A DNA stretch of 34,521 nt from assembly GCA_947624955.1 (NCBI GenBank), contig CANQMM010000010.1:1-34521 (forward strand). The letters run 5' to 3'. Made by a program: the position numbers and the translations under genes. The notes under the pieces are model-generated. The model had not been told where the DNA came from, did not search any database, and saw nothing but the letters and a program-made list of their open reading frames with translations. Below, piece by piece: positions 1 to 8,469 of this stretch. The stretch is from an uncultured Bacilli bacterium (GTDB taxonomy: Bacteria > Bacillota_I > Bacilli_A > RF39 > UBA660). The first letter of the stretch is position 1, and every line of letters starts with the position of its first letter.

Positions 1-63
1 CTTTGTTTTAAACCTGAAATAAGTCTAGTAAATTAAACAAATTTTTATAAACCTGCATTTACT

Positions 64-651
64 CTAAAAATTTGCGTCATCCACAATATACCATAAATCC
101 TCGCGTAATTTATCTTTTTTATAGACCCCGTAAATAATTACCTCGATCTTTTTATTCTTAAACCAATCTAATAATTTATCGGTTACCACATCATTAAGTA
201 AACAGATAAAATCATAATCGCTATAAGAATCTTCACTATTTAAAACATAATTTAAAACTCCTACTTTAAACTTACGCGTATACTTACTTAACTCTTTAAT
301 TACTTTTCGGTAAAAACTCATTACATAAATATTCCTTTTACTTTTATTGAGCATTTTTACTAATTTACTTAAATTCATTTGCCCATCCTTAATCTCAATT
401 AAGAGTATTTTATCAGTTTTTATTCTTAGTAATTCTCTTAATCTCGGCAAGTTTAGATGGCGATAATCAGTAATTTTAATAATCTTACCTTCACTAATGG
501 GATTATGATTAATCACCAAAATTCCATCTTTACTTTCCCGAATATCACACTCGATACCAATATATTTATCATCCGCAAAAGCTTCCTTAAATGCTTTAAT
601 ACTATTTTCTTTAATTCCTTTAACTACTTTTCCTCGATGGGCAATCAACAT
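64..651 (-). CDS. glycerophosphodiester phosphodiesterase family protein
   Basis: LIAHRG...ENSIKAFKEAF...GIECDIRESKDGILVINHNP is the GDPD N-terminal signature. Confidence 0.85.
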   Translation of the reverse strand: MLIAHRGKVVKGIKENSIKAFKEAFADDKYIGIECDIRESKDGILVINHNPISEGKIIKITDYRHLNLPRLRELLRIKTDKILLIEIKDGQMNLSKLVKMLNKSKRNIYVMSFYRKVIKELSKYTRKFKVGVLNYVLNSEDSYSDYDFICLLNDVVTDKLLDWFKNKKIEVIIYGVYKKDKLREDLWYIVDDANF

Positions 652-702
652 AAAAAATCACCTAATAAATAATATTAGATGATTATCTTTAATATTTTAT
701 TT

Positions 703-1611
703 TTATAGCATCATTATTCTTGATAGAGGTAATTTCGTTATTCGCGCAATCAAAGACTTATCTAGATTTTCTTTGAGCATGGCTTTAGCAATTTCTTCTT
801 GTTGAGTTAGCAATCCTTTTTTAAAGCCGATGGTTTCTCCTTTAGCTTCCCCTTCTTTTAGCCATTCTTTTTTATGGCGTCTAGCATAGTTCTTGGCTTT
901 TTCTTGGGCTTCGATATCGAGGTACTCCCGTGTCTTCAACAATTGCGCTTCTATCAGTTGCCTTTCGTCATAAGTTTCTTCGGTTACTACCGGATATAAG
1001 CCATTTACTAGTTCTACCGTCTTTTTCTTTGTTTCCATATCTTCAAATACATCTCCTATCCATTCATTTAATTCTTCTTTATTTTCCGCTACTAACATCT
1101 TGCAAAATCTTTTTAATCTAGTTCCACATTCAGTATACTGCATATTTTTAACTTTGGCAAGGTCTATAATTATTATCCGTAAGCCATTATTGAGTTTCTT
1201 CCCATTACTAATACTAGCATACTCCTCGATATAACTCTTACGATTAAAGTTATCGACAACAAAGTTATACTGAATAGTATCTTTAATCTGATTATTTCCC
1301 GGTGTATACTGTCCTCTTATATATTCGGAGACATACACTAAATTCCTCCGCAATATTTGCGTAGATAAATTTCTATTAAACTCGATATTTATCTTCATCC
1401 CATCATAATCACAGACAAAATCTAATTGCCATTTTGCACTATAATTACTTACTACGGGTTCCCGCGATAAGACTTTGACTTTACCTCTAACTTTTTTTAA
1501 ATCTTCATTCAATAACAATGCTATTACCTCTTCGACGATATCAATATTTCTTGGATCATTTAATATTCTCACTATTAAATAATCGCGCCATAATGGTGTT
1601 ATTGTTGTCAT
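703..1611 (-). CDS. Rpn family recombination-promoting nuclease / PD-(D/E)XK nuclease family transposase
   Basis: N-terminal ITPLWRDYLIVRILNDPRNIDIVEEVIALLL, WQLDFVCDYDGMKINIEFNR core, and C-terminal KEGEAKGE...GLLTQQEEIAKAMLKENLDKSLIARITKLPLSRI helix, typical of this family. Confidence 0.75.
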   Translation of the reverse strand: MTTITPLWRDYLIVRILNDPRNIDIVEEVIALLLNEDLKKVRGKVKVLSREPVVSNYSAKWQLDFVCDYDGMKINIEFNRNLSTQILRRNLVYVSEYIRGQYTPGNNQIKDTIQYNFVVDNFNRKSYIEEYASISNGKKLNNGLRIIIIDLAKVKNMQYTECGTRLKRFCKMLVAENKEELNEWIGDVFEDMETKKKTVELVNGLYPVVTEETYDERQLIEAQLLKTREYLDIEAQEKAKNYARRHKKEWLKEGEAKGETIGFKKGLLTQQEEIAKAMLKENLDKSLIARITKLPLSRIMML

Positions 1612-1622
1612 TTTTCTTACCT

Positions 1623-1862
1623 CTAGTCTTGAACAATTTTAATATTGAATAATTCTCCATCGACATCGGCGGTAATATCTACCTTCGTGGCAAAATCCGG
1701 ATTATTATTATTTGTCAACAATTTAGCTTTCCCTTTAATATCTTTAAGATCTCTTTGAAATAAAATGGCAATTAATTCTTCCAATAAATCAATATTTTTC
1801 GGATCATTAAAAATTGTATTAAATACTACCGGCCGATACAATGGTGTAATTTTTTTGGGCAT
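1623..1862 (-). pseudogene. short N-terminal paralogue of the Rpn-type nuclease (truncated copy or standalone fragment, about 79 aa)
   Basis: MPKKITPLYRPVVFNTIFNDPKNIDLLEELIAILFQRDLKDIKGKAKLL aligns with the start of the 703..1611 product; GGAGG Shine-Dalgarno just before ATG at 1862; ORF stops within the nuclease core. Confidence 0.6.
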
Positions 1863-1968
1863 CGTTGAACCTCCTTTCTTTAAGAGAGAAAAAATGCTCC
1901 CTCTACTTATATGTTCTCGGTCGAAGGGGCATTTTCCTTTAAAAAAGTCCAAATTTTTTTTAAAAACC

Positions 1969-2003
1969 CAAAAAATTGACACTTTCGTGTCAAATTTTTA
2001 TCT
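1969..2003 (-). terminator. rho-independent terminator of the PPIase gene
   Basis: TTGACAC-TTTC-GTGTCAA hairpin followed (minus strand) by a T run, just past the stop at 2019. Confidence 0.7.
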
Positions 2004-2018
2004 TTCTTTACTAATTAT

Positions 2019-2645
2019 TTACTCTTCGATATTCACAAATCTAATACTATGAATTACCGGCTTTTCCACCGGGGTATCAGCGGTTCCTTGAACAATTTCG
2101 GCTTGTGCTATCTTATCTACTACATCCATTCCGGCGATGACTTTCCCGAAAGCCGCGTAAGAACCATCCAATGACGCACACTTACTAGTAGTTAAACAAA
2201 TAAAGAACTGACTAGAAGCGGAATTCATATCATCTGACCTTGCCATTGATAAAACTCCTCGCGTATGTTTTAACGGATTATCATAACCATTTCTTCTAAA
2301 TTCGCCCTCGATAGTTTCTTCACTACCACCGCTACCATTACCTTTGGGATCGCCACCTTGGATAACAAAACCTTTAGCTATCCGGTGAAAAGTTAAGCCA
2401 TCATAGAACTTTTCCTTTACTAATTTTTGAAAGTTAGCTACCGTTTTCGGTGCCGCTTCCGCATCTAGTTGCGCAATGATTACTCCCCCATCTTCCATCG
2501 TAATCTTGATGTAATTACTGACCTCTTCTTGCTGTTTATAAGTTACATCATCGACCGTAACCTCCTCTTGTTCAACCTCTTTTTTCGCACAAGAACTAGT
2601 TAAAAATAATAACCCAATTACCAATATTCCTAATATTTTCTTCAT
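2019..2645 (-). CDS. peptidyl-prolyl cis-trans isomerase, cyclophilin type, lipoprotein
   Basis: lipobox LLFLTSSC; FHRIAKGFVIQGGDPKGNGSGG, SASSQFFICL, AFGKVIAGMDVVDKI. Confidence 0.93.
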   Translation of the reverse strand: MKKILGILVIGLLFLTSSCAKKEVEQEEVTVDDVTYKQQEEVSNYIKITMEDGGVIIAQLDAEAAPKTVANFQKLVKEKFYDGLTFHRIAKGFVIQGGDPKGNGSGGSEETIEGEFRRNGYDNPLKHTRGVLSMARSDDMNSASSQFFICLTTSKCASLDGSYAAFGKVIAGMDVVDKIAQAEIVQGTADTPVEKPVIHSIRFVNIEE

Positions 2646-3358
2646 TTTCTCTTCCTCTTATATCTATCTAAATATTTTTTTGTCTTTTCATCTACTCTAT
2701 ATGACTCTTTAATTTTACTAATAGTTTTATTGATTGTAAAGTCATTTAGGGAACTTTCCTGTAAATATTTTTCTAATTTTTCCGGATAACGGATATACAT
2801 TTCACTTAATAACCAAGCTATTCCCATATTAGAATAATAGGTATCTATCTTTATATCATCGATTGCTTGAAGGATTTCCTCTAGATACTCTTCTTCAATA
2901 TAAAAATTTAAACAAATGACTATTCCACACCGGGTGCTAAACTCTTTATTCGTCGCTATTAAATCCTTAGCTAGTTTAAAACAACTACCCTTATTTACTT
3001 TAGGTAATTCTATACTATTAGCAAAAATATCACATATTTCCCAATTATCTAATTTAGGTAATAAAACCCGTAAATATTTTTTAAATAAGGCTTCATCCCT
3101 AATTTTAGCCAATACCAAAAAAGCGAGCATTATTTCCTCGAAATACCTCTCTCCCACTTTATCTAGATATTGAACGTTCCATTTGGTATATGCCTCTTTA
3201 GCCATTTTCCTTAACTCTGGAACTCTTACGCCGATGATTGGGGATTTCGTCATCGTTAATTTTTCCGTAAATGCCTTATAATTTAAATCTTGCTTCTTCA
3301 ATAGATTATTTAGCCATTCTTGATATTCTAAATCACTCATTTGCTTCACCATTTTCAT
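2642..3358 (-). CDS. DNA alkylation repair protein (AlkD-like HEAT-repeat)
   Basis: GVRVPELRKMAKE...FEEIMLAFLVL...LDNWEICDIFAN...GIAWLLSEMYIRYPE. Confidence 0.8.
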   Translation of the reverse strand: MKMVKQMSDLEYQEWLNNLLKKQDLNYKAFTEKLTMTKSPIIGVRVPELRKMAKEAYTKWNVQYLDKVGERYFEEIMLAFLVLAKIRDEALFKKYLRVLLPKLDNWEICDIFANSIELPKVNKGSCFKLAKDLIATNKEFSTRCGIVICLNFYIEEEYLEEILQAIDDIKIDTYYSNMGIAWLLSEMYIRYPEKLEKYLQESSLNDFTINKTISKIKESYRVDEKTKKYLDRYKRKRK

Positions 3359-3446
3359 TGTATTACATTTGTCAAAAATTGGCTAGTTGCAAATATTTTT
3401 GGATTTGCTATAATTATATCAAACAAAAGTTCTAGAGGTGATAAAA

Positions 3447-4676
3447 ATGGATCGGCATATTCTCTGTATTGACTTAAAAAGTTTCTTTGCTTCCTGTGAA
3501 TGTATTGAACGTGGTCTTGACCCCTTCCAAGTTCCCTTAGTAGTTGCTAATCCCAAGCAAGGTAATGGCGCTATGACTCTCGCTATCACTCCCTACTTAA
3601 AAAGTCAGGGCATCAAATCGCGTACTAGACTTTATGAAATTCCTAAAAATATTTTCTACCAAATCGTTCCTCCCCGTATGAACTTATATGTTCGCAAAAG
3701 TACCGAAGTTATGAACATCTTTTTAGATTTTGTCGCTAGTGAAGATATGCATATTTACTCGATTGACGAAGCTTTTCTCGATGTTACTAACTATTTAAAA
3801 ATGTATAAACTGACCGATTATGAACTTGCTAAAAAAATCTTAAAAACTATTCGTGCAAAGACCGGCTTAAGTGCTACTTGTGGCATCGGCCCCAATCTCT
3901 TGCTAGCTAAAGTGGCGATGGATACGGAAGCCAAAAAATATGCAGATGGCATCGTCAAATGGACTTATGAAGATATTCCAACTAAATTGTGGACCATAAC
4001 TCCCCTTTCTAAAATGTGGGGCATTGGTCCCCGGATGGAAAAAAATCTCAATAAATTAGGTATTAATACCATCGGCGATTTAGCTCATTACGATATGTTA
4101 AAACTGAAAAATAAATTTGGAATTATGGGTGAAGAATTATGGCGCCACGCTAATGGACTTGATGAAAGCAAAATTAGTGATTGGAAAGAAAGACCCAAAG
4201 ATCAATCCTACAGCCACGGTCAAGTGCTTTTCAAAGATTATAATGGCGATAATATTAAACTGATTATTCAAGAGATGGTCGATGTTTTAACTATTCGCCT
4301 GCGTAAAAATCATAAAGTTGGCAGTTTAGTTGGTTTAAGTATCGGTTATTCTAAAAACGTGGGCGGTGGCTTCTACCATCATGTGCTTCTCGATAATCCC
4401 ACTGATGATAGTGCCCTAATCTACCAAAACTGTCTTCTCATCTTCGACCGTTACTATGCGGATTTACCCATTCGTAAAGTAACTATTGTTATTGGTAAAT
4501 TAACTGATAAAAGTGCTTTGCAATTAAATCTTTTTGAAGAATATGACTCGATAAATTTGAAAGATAACTATAATTCTACTATCGACGAAGTCCATAATAA
4601 ATATGGTAAAAATAGTTTAATTAAAGCTTCCGCCTTACTAGAAGACTCGACCATTATTGAAAGAAATAAAAAATAG
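3447..4676 (+). CDS. Y-family DNA polymerase (UvrX/ImpB/MucB/SamB type)
   Basis: DLKSFFASCECIERGLDPFQVPLVVA; YSIDEAFLDVT; GIGPNLLLAKVAMDTEAKK; ATG at 3447 with GAGGTG SD (the track start at 3438 is a GTG inside the SD). Confidence 0.9.
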   Translation: MDRHILCIDLKSFFASCECIERGLDPFQVPLVVANPKQGNGAMTLAITPYLKSQGIKSRTRLYEIPKNIFYQIVPPRMNLYVRKSTEVMNIFLDFVASEDMHIYSIDEAFLDVTNYLKMYKLTDYELAKKILKTIRAKTGLSATCGIGPNLLLAKVAMDTEAKKYADGIVKWTYEDIPTKLWTITPLSKMWGIGPRMEKNLNKLGINTIGDLAHYDMLKLKNKFGIMGEELWRHANGLDESKISDWKERPKDQSYSHGQVLFKDYNGDNIKLIIQEMVDVLTIRLRKNHKVGSLVGLSIGYSKNVGGGFYHHVLLDNPTDDSALIYQNCLLIFDRYYADLPIRKVTIVIGKLTDKSALQLNLFEEYDSINLKDNYNSTIDEVHNKYGKNSLIKASALLEDSTIIERNKK

Positions 4677-4691
4677 AAAGGAGATATCAAA

Positions 4692-5006
4692 ATGCGTGAC
4701 CGAGGAATGCTTAAATGGACTCCTTTTGATTCGGTAACCTCTTCTAAGATGCAGCTGCAAAAACTCCTTAAAGAAAGACAAAAAGTCCCAATGCCCATCC
4801 TTAGTGAAGAACAAATTACCACTATTACCGAAACTATCTATCAAGCTTACCAATTAGGAGAAACCGTTAAAATTCAATATTATAAAGATGGTTATTACTA
4901 TCTTAAAGAAGGCAAAATTATTCATATTAATCCCCAAGCTAAACTCATTATTCTAACGAATAATTTTCCTATTTATTTACGCCAAATTATTAAGATTTAT
5001 AATTAA
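4692..5006 (+). CDS. YolD-like family protein
   Basis: MRDRGMLKWTPFDSV... is the YolD start; located directly after a UvrX-type polymerase. Confidence 0.8.
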   Translation: MRDRGMLKWTPFDSVTSSKMQLQKLLKERQKVPMPILSEEQITTITETIYQAYQLGETVKIQYYKDGYYYLKEGKIIHINPQAKLIILTNNFPIYLRQIIKIYN

Positions 5007-5043
5007 AAAACAAGAATTAAATTAACTCAATTCTTGCTTTTAT
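5007..5043. terminator. bidirectional terminator between yolD-like and gltX
   Basis: AAAACAAGAATT...AATTCTTGCTTTT inverted repeat, overlapping the gltX stop codon. Confidence 0.7.
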
Positions 5044-6669
5044 TTGTTCATCAGATAATAATTTTAAAATCTCATATAAATCAGGAGTTGTACATTTAGT
5101 CGTTAATACCACTCTAATTACTTGACTTATATCGGCTACACTACCCTTATAGTTATCCGGATTTTCTTTATAAGCTTTCATATCGCCCGCGTATCCTAAC
5201 TCTTCCGTACACGCTTTCAAATTATTAAACCACGTCTCTTTATCATCATCTTTATGATAATACTTTTCGATATAAAGATTAAATATTTTTCTTATCTCCT
5301 CTTTGTCCGTAATTTTCTGAAATTCATAATTCTTTTCCATCTTGGCAAATAACTCGTCATACATATACCAAATAGTTGGTTTTATGGAACTATAGCAATC
5401 AAAATCTTTTCGCGGTTTTTTCTGTTCTCTTTCGATATTTAATATGGCAATCGTATAATCTTGATATTTCGTAATTAGCTGCCAAAATTCCGGATCATAA
5501 GTTTCCGCCCAATTTTTAAGCCCTGCATAGACATCTACGGCTTTCATATTCGCCATATAATTTTTGGAAATGTTATATAATTTTTCAATATCGAAAAGGG
5601 AACCACTAGCACTCATCTTCTTAAAATCGAAAGTAAAGTCATCGATAGTTTTATCTTTATTTTGATCCATCCATCCTTCAAAATTCGAATTAGCTATCGT
5701 CATTAGATATAACTTAACCGCTTCGGAAGGAATTCCCTTTTCCGCATAGTAACTGACTGCGGCTTCCGGATCTTTTCTTTTCGAAAGTTTTCTTCTTGAA
5801 CCATCTTCATCGATTTTCATAACTAATCCTAAATGACAATAATTCGGTACTTCAAAACCAAACTTTTGAAATAATTCGATGTGTAAAGGTGTCGAAGGCA
5901 TCCACTCTTCACCTCTTAATATGTGCGTAGTGCGCATTAGATGGTCATCGACAACGTGGGCAAAGTGATATACCGGAATTCCATCGCTTTTAATTAATAC
6001 GTGGTCGATATCATTTTCCGGATACTCTACTTTACCTCTTACTAAATCATTGATGACTACTTTCTTCTCAAAATCACCCGTTGATTTAAGTCTTAAAACG
6101 AATGGCTCCCCATTTTTAATTCTTTCTATGCGTTCTTCATTAGATAAATACCGACATTTAGCGTGTCTGCCATAATAACCAATCCGTTCTTTATAATGCT
6201 CTTGATGGGTTCTAATTGCTTCTAATTCTTCCGGCTTACAAAAACAAGGATAAGCATAATCGTGTTCCACTAACCATTTAGCAAAAGTCTGATATATCTC
6301 TATTCTTTTCGTTTGAATATAAGGTCCATAATTACCAACTTCACTATCTTCCCCGGTTGCTCCTTCATCAAATTCGATATTGAATTGTTTTAAATCATTA
6401 ATAATTCCCGCAATCCCATTTTCGACACTCCGTTTTTGATCGGTATCTTCGATTCTTAAATAATAAACTCCTCCGGTTTGCTTAGCCACTTTATAACCGA
6501 CGAAAGTACTACATAAAGAACCCATATGAACAAACCCCGTTGGACTTGGAGCAAACCTCGTAACTACCGCTTTAGGATCTAGGTCTCTTTTTGGATACAT
6601 CTTCTCATAATCTTCAATCGTCTTTGTAACATTCGGATACATTACCTCTGCTAATTCTTTATTGGTCAT
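5017..6669 (-). CDS. gltX: glutamyl-tRNA synthetase
   Basis: VVTRFAPSPTGFVHMGSLCSTFVGYKVAKQTGGVYYLRIEDTDQKRS; KLSKRKDPEAAV (KMSKS-like motif). Confidence 0.93.
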   Translation of the reverse strand: MTNKELAEVMYPNVTKTIEDYEKMYPKRDLDPKAVVTRFAPSPTGFVHMGSLCSTFVGYKVAKQTGGVYYLRIEDTDQKRSVENGIAGIINDLKQFNIEFDEGATGEDSEVGNYGPYIQTKRIEIYQTFAKWLVEHDYAYPCFCKPEELEAIRTHQEHYKERIGYYGRHAKCRYLSNEERIERIKNGEPFVLRLKSTGDFEKKVVINDLVRGKVEYPENDIDHVLIKSDGIPVYHFAHVVDDHLMRTTHILRGEEWMPSTPLHIELFQKFGFEVPNYCHLGLVMKIDEDGSRRKLSKRKDPEAAVSYYAEKGIPSEAVKLYLMTIANSNFEGWMDQNKDKTIDDFTFDFKKMSASGSLFDIEKLYNISKNYMANMKAVDVYAGLKNWAETYDPEFWQLITKYQDYTIAILNIEREQKKPRKDFDCYSSIKPTIWYMYDELFAKMEKNYEFQKITDKEEIRKIFNLYIEKYYHKDDDKETWFNNLKACTEELGYAGDMKAYKENPDNYKGSVADISQVIRVVLTTKCTTPDLYEILKLLSDEQIKARIELI

Positions 6670-6686
6670 TTAAATCTTCCTTTCAT

Positions 6687-6900
6687 AAAAAAACACAAAT
6701 AACCCTAAGGACGAATTATTCGTGGTACCACCTTAATTTTTTCTCTAATCTTTAACGGAACTACCCGTAATATCTTGCCTACAATATTAAACTCCAAAGT
6801 TTCTTCAAATATCCTTATTATCAATTTCCACCATCCATTGACTCTCTATTAAATAATAAATATTTTACTCTTCTTCTTCTCTGTTTCTATCTAGATTTTA
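6687..6900 (-). promoter_or_regulatory. T-box leader (Glu) of gltX with terminator/antiterminator
   Basis: Minus strand reads AAGGTGGTACCACGAATAATTCGTCCTT (T-box bulge UGGU and AAGG/CCTT antiterminator), then competing hairpin CACGAATAA...TTATTTGTG plus a U run; TTTGAAGAAACTTTGGAGTT further upstream contains GAA specifier candidates. Confidence 0.9.
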
Positions 6901-6923
6901 TTAGATTATTCTTTAATTGTCAA

Positions 6924-7217
6924 TTACAAATTATTTTTGATATCTTGAATTTCTTTTTGTAAAGCTCTAACCATTTTTTCTAACATTACTACCGTTTCTT
7001 GGTTATTGGGTATCCCTCCCATATTATTAGCGCCTTGATTAATCCCATTTTGTAATTGCATAAAGGCACTATTAGTACATAAAACTTGGGATGCGAGCAT
7101 CAACCAGTTACCAAGAGCATTTTGTTCATTAGTATTTAAATCATCAGTTAATAAAAGCCCAAATAAAGCCGCACTAACTGTAAATACTTTGGGAGGTATA
7201 TTGGATATATTACTCAA
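6924..7217 (-). CDS. small conserved-looking hypothetical protein (97 aa)
   Basis: Good SD (AGGGAGGG) 5' of the start; coherent alpha-helical protein with C-terminal coiled coil; no family recognised. Confidence 0.7.
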   Translation of the reverse strand: MSNISNIPPKVFTVSAALFGLLLTDDLNTNEQNALGNWLMLASQVLCTNSAFMQLQNGINQGANNMGGIPNNQETVVMLEKMVRALQKEIQDIKNNL

Positions 7218-7254
7218 AATGATCCCTCCCTATTTAAATTATATTCACATCTCT

Positions 7255-7350
7255 ATAAATAACCCAAAATAAAAGACCATCCCGGTCTTTTAACTAAGCC
7301 TTTCGGCTCTACTTATGTAATACAATTCACCTTGTATTACATTATTATTA
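7255..7350 (-). ncRNA. structured leader / candidate small RNA of three consecutive hairpins upstream of the 97-aa gene
   Basis: Perfect 11-bp stem ATGTAATACAA/TTGTATTACAT (7315-7342), AGCC-TTTC-GGCT (7297-7308), 8-bp AAAAGACC/GGTCTTTT (7271-7291); minus-strand TATAAT at 7368-7373. Confidence 0.5.
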
Positions 7351-7393
7351 TGCTTACTAATTAGCAAATTATACATTATTTTGCAAAAAATAC

Positions 7394-7422
7394 TTGCATC
7401 CCTAAATTAATTATGATATTAT
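7394..7422 (+). promoter_or_regulatory. sigma-A-type promoter of tRNA-Ala
   Basis: TTGCAT, 17 nt spacer, TATTAT, 12 nt before the tRNA. Confidence 0.65.
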
Positions 7423-7434
7423 TGATTTGTTCTT

Positions 7435-7511
7435 GGGGAATTAGCTCAGCTGGCTAGAGCATCTGCCCTGCACGCAGAGGGTCAAGAGTTCGAATCTCTT
7501 ATTCTCCACCA
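7435..7511 (+). tRNA. tRNA-Ala(UGC)
   Basis: Complete cloverleaf; anticodon stem UCUGC/GCAGA with loop CCUGCAC; acceptor GGGGAAU/AUUCUCC with the G3:U70 alanine identity pair; encoded CCA. Confidence 0.97.
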
Positions 7512-7552
7512 TTAAGAAATTTGTTCGAACTTTTTCGAACTTTTGATATAGG

Positions 7553-7580
7553 AATCAATCGAAAGATTGATTTTTATTTT
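7553..7580 (+). terminator. rho-independent terminator downstream of tRNA-Ala
   Basis: AATCAATC-GAAA-GATTGATT perfect 8-bp stem, GNRA loop, then TTTATTTT. Confidence 0.8.
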
Positions 7581-7753
7581 GTTAGAAAATATAACTCTAA
7601 TATATCAGTGGTAGTATTCATAAAATCGATGAAACTAATCTCATTCTACTTAAAAAATAACTGCAAAGATAAAGATGATTTGTTTAAGTCAAAATATATT
7701 ATTTTATATAGAATTGTGCTATACTATTTATGTAGTTGAGGAGGGTTGTTTAT

Positions 7754-8437
7754 ATGAAAAAAGTAACTGAAGTTATTCAAAGAGTGGAAAGCCATTATGT
7801 AGGTGATGATTGTATTCAAGTAATGACTCCATATAGAAATACCATTACCATTTTAAATAAAGATGGGATAATATATTCTCATAAAAAGGGTTCTCTTCCT
7901 TCAATTAACAAATATGTTGAAGACGAGAGAAGAAAACAATTTCCATATTCTAATATACCAATGCATTATTCAAGAGTTGGATTATTTAGCAAAATGAATT
8001 ATGCAAATCAATTATTAAATTTTGAGGAACCATATATTAGAATTGGTGATGGCGGAATTATTGAAAGTTTTGCTGTTAAAGATAAAAATGAAGCTTTACT
8101 GATTAATAAAATTTTAACTGGTAATAAAAGATCTGTTTTTGTAACTAGAACAGAATTAGAAGAAATGTTTAGTAATTCAACAACCAAAAAGGAAAATAAA
8201 TGCATTATTTATCTAGATGATGAATCTATAAATATCGGAGAATTTCATCCGTTAGCAAGTGAAGATGCAATTTGTGATTTCATTGAATCTCAGCTTATTG
8301 AAAATGTTACAGCATTTAGGGAATATGCAAAAAATAATAGTTCTGACCCAGTTGGTTTATATTTATTGCACCATCCTTTATTTTTAGACTTTGTAGAACA
8401 AAGTATTGAAAATGTTAATTTATATAAAATAAAATAA
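7754..8437 (+). CDS. orphan hypothetical protein (227 aa)
   Basis: GAGGAGGG SD before ATG at 7754; intact ORF; no family recognised. Confidence 0.7.
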   Translation: MKKVTEVIQRVESHYVGDDCIQVMTPYRNTITILNKDGIIYSHKKGSLPSINKYVEDERRKQFPYSNIPMHYSRVGLFSKMNYANQLLNFEEPYIRIGDGGIIESFAVKDKNEALLINKILTGNKRSVFVTRTELEEMFSNSTTKKENKCIIYLDDESINIGEFHPLASEDAICDFIESQLIENVTAFREYAKNNSSDPVGLYLLHHPLFLDFVEQSIENVNLYKIK

Positions 8438-8469
8438 AATTAAATATTAGATTAAGAGGTGGAAAAGCA

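Noticed and set aside
457-672. 71-aa ORF antisense to the GDPD gene
   Set aside because: Overlaps a well-supported CDS; composition of a reverse-strand shadow ORF
930-1121. 63-aa antisense ORF in the Rpn nuclease gene
   Set aside because: Shadow ORF, no SD, no conserved features
4568-4853. 84-aa and 71-aa minus ORFs across uvrX/yolD
   Set aside because: Antisense to two recognisable genes; no independent support
7521-7739. 72-aa ORF MFELFRTFDIGINRK...
   Set aside because: Starts within the tandem repeat/terminator after tRNA-Ala, no SD, low-complexity; likely spurious
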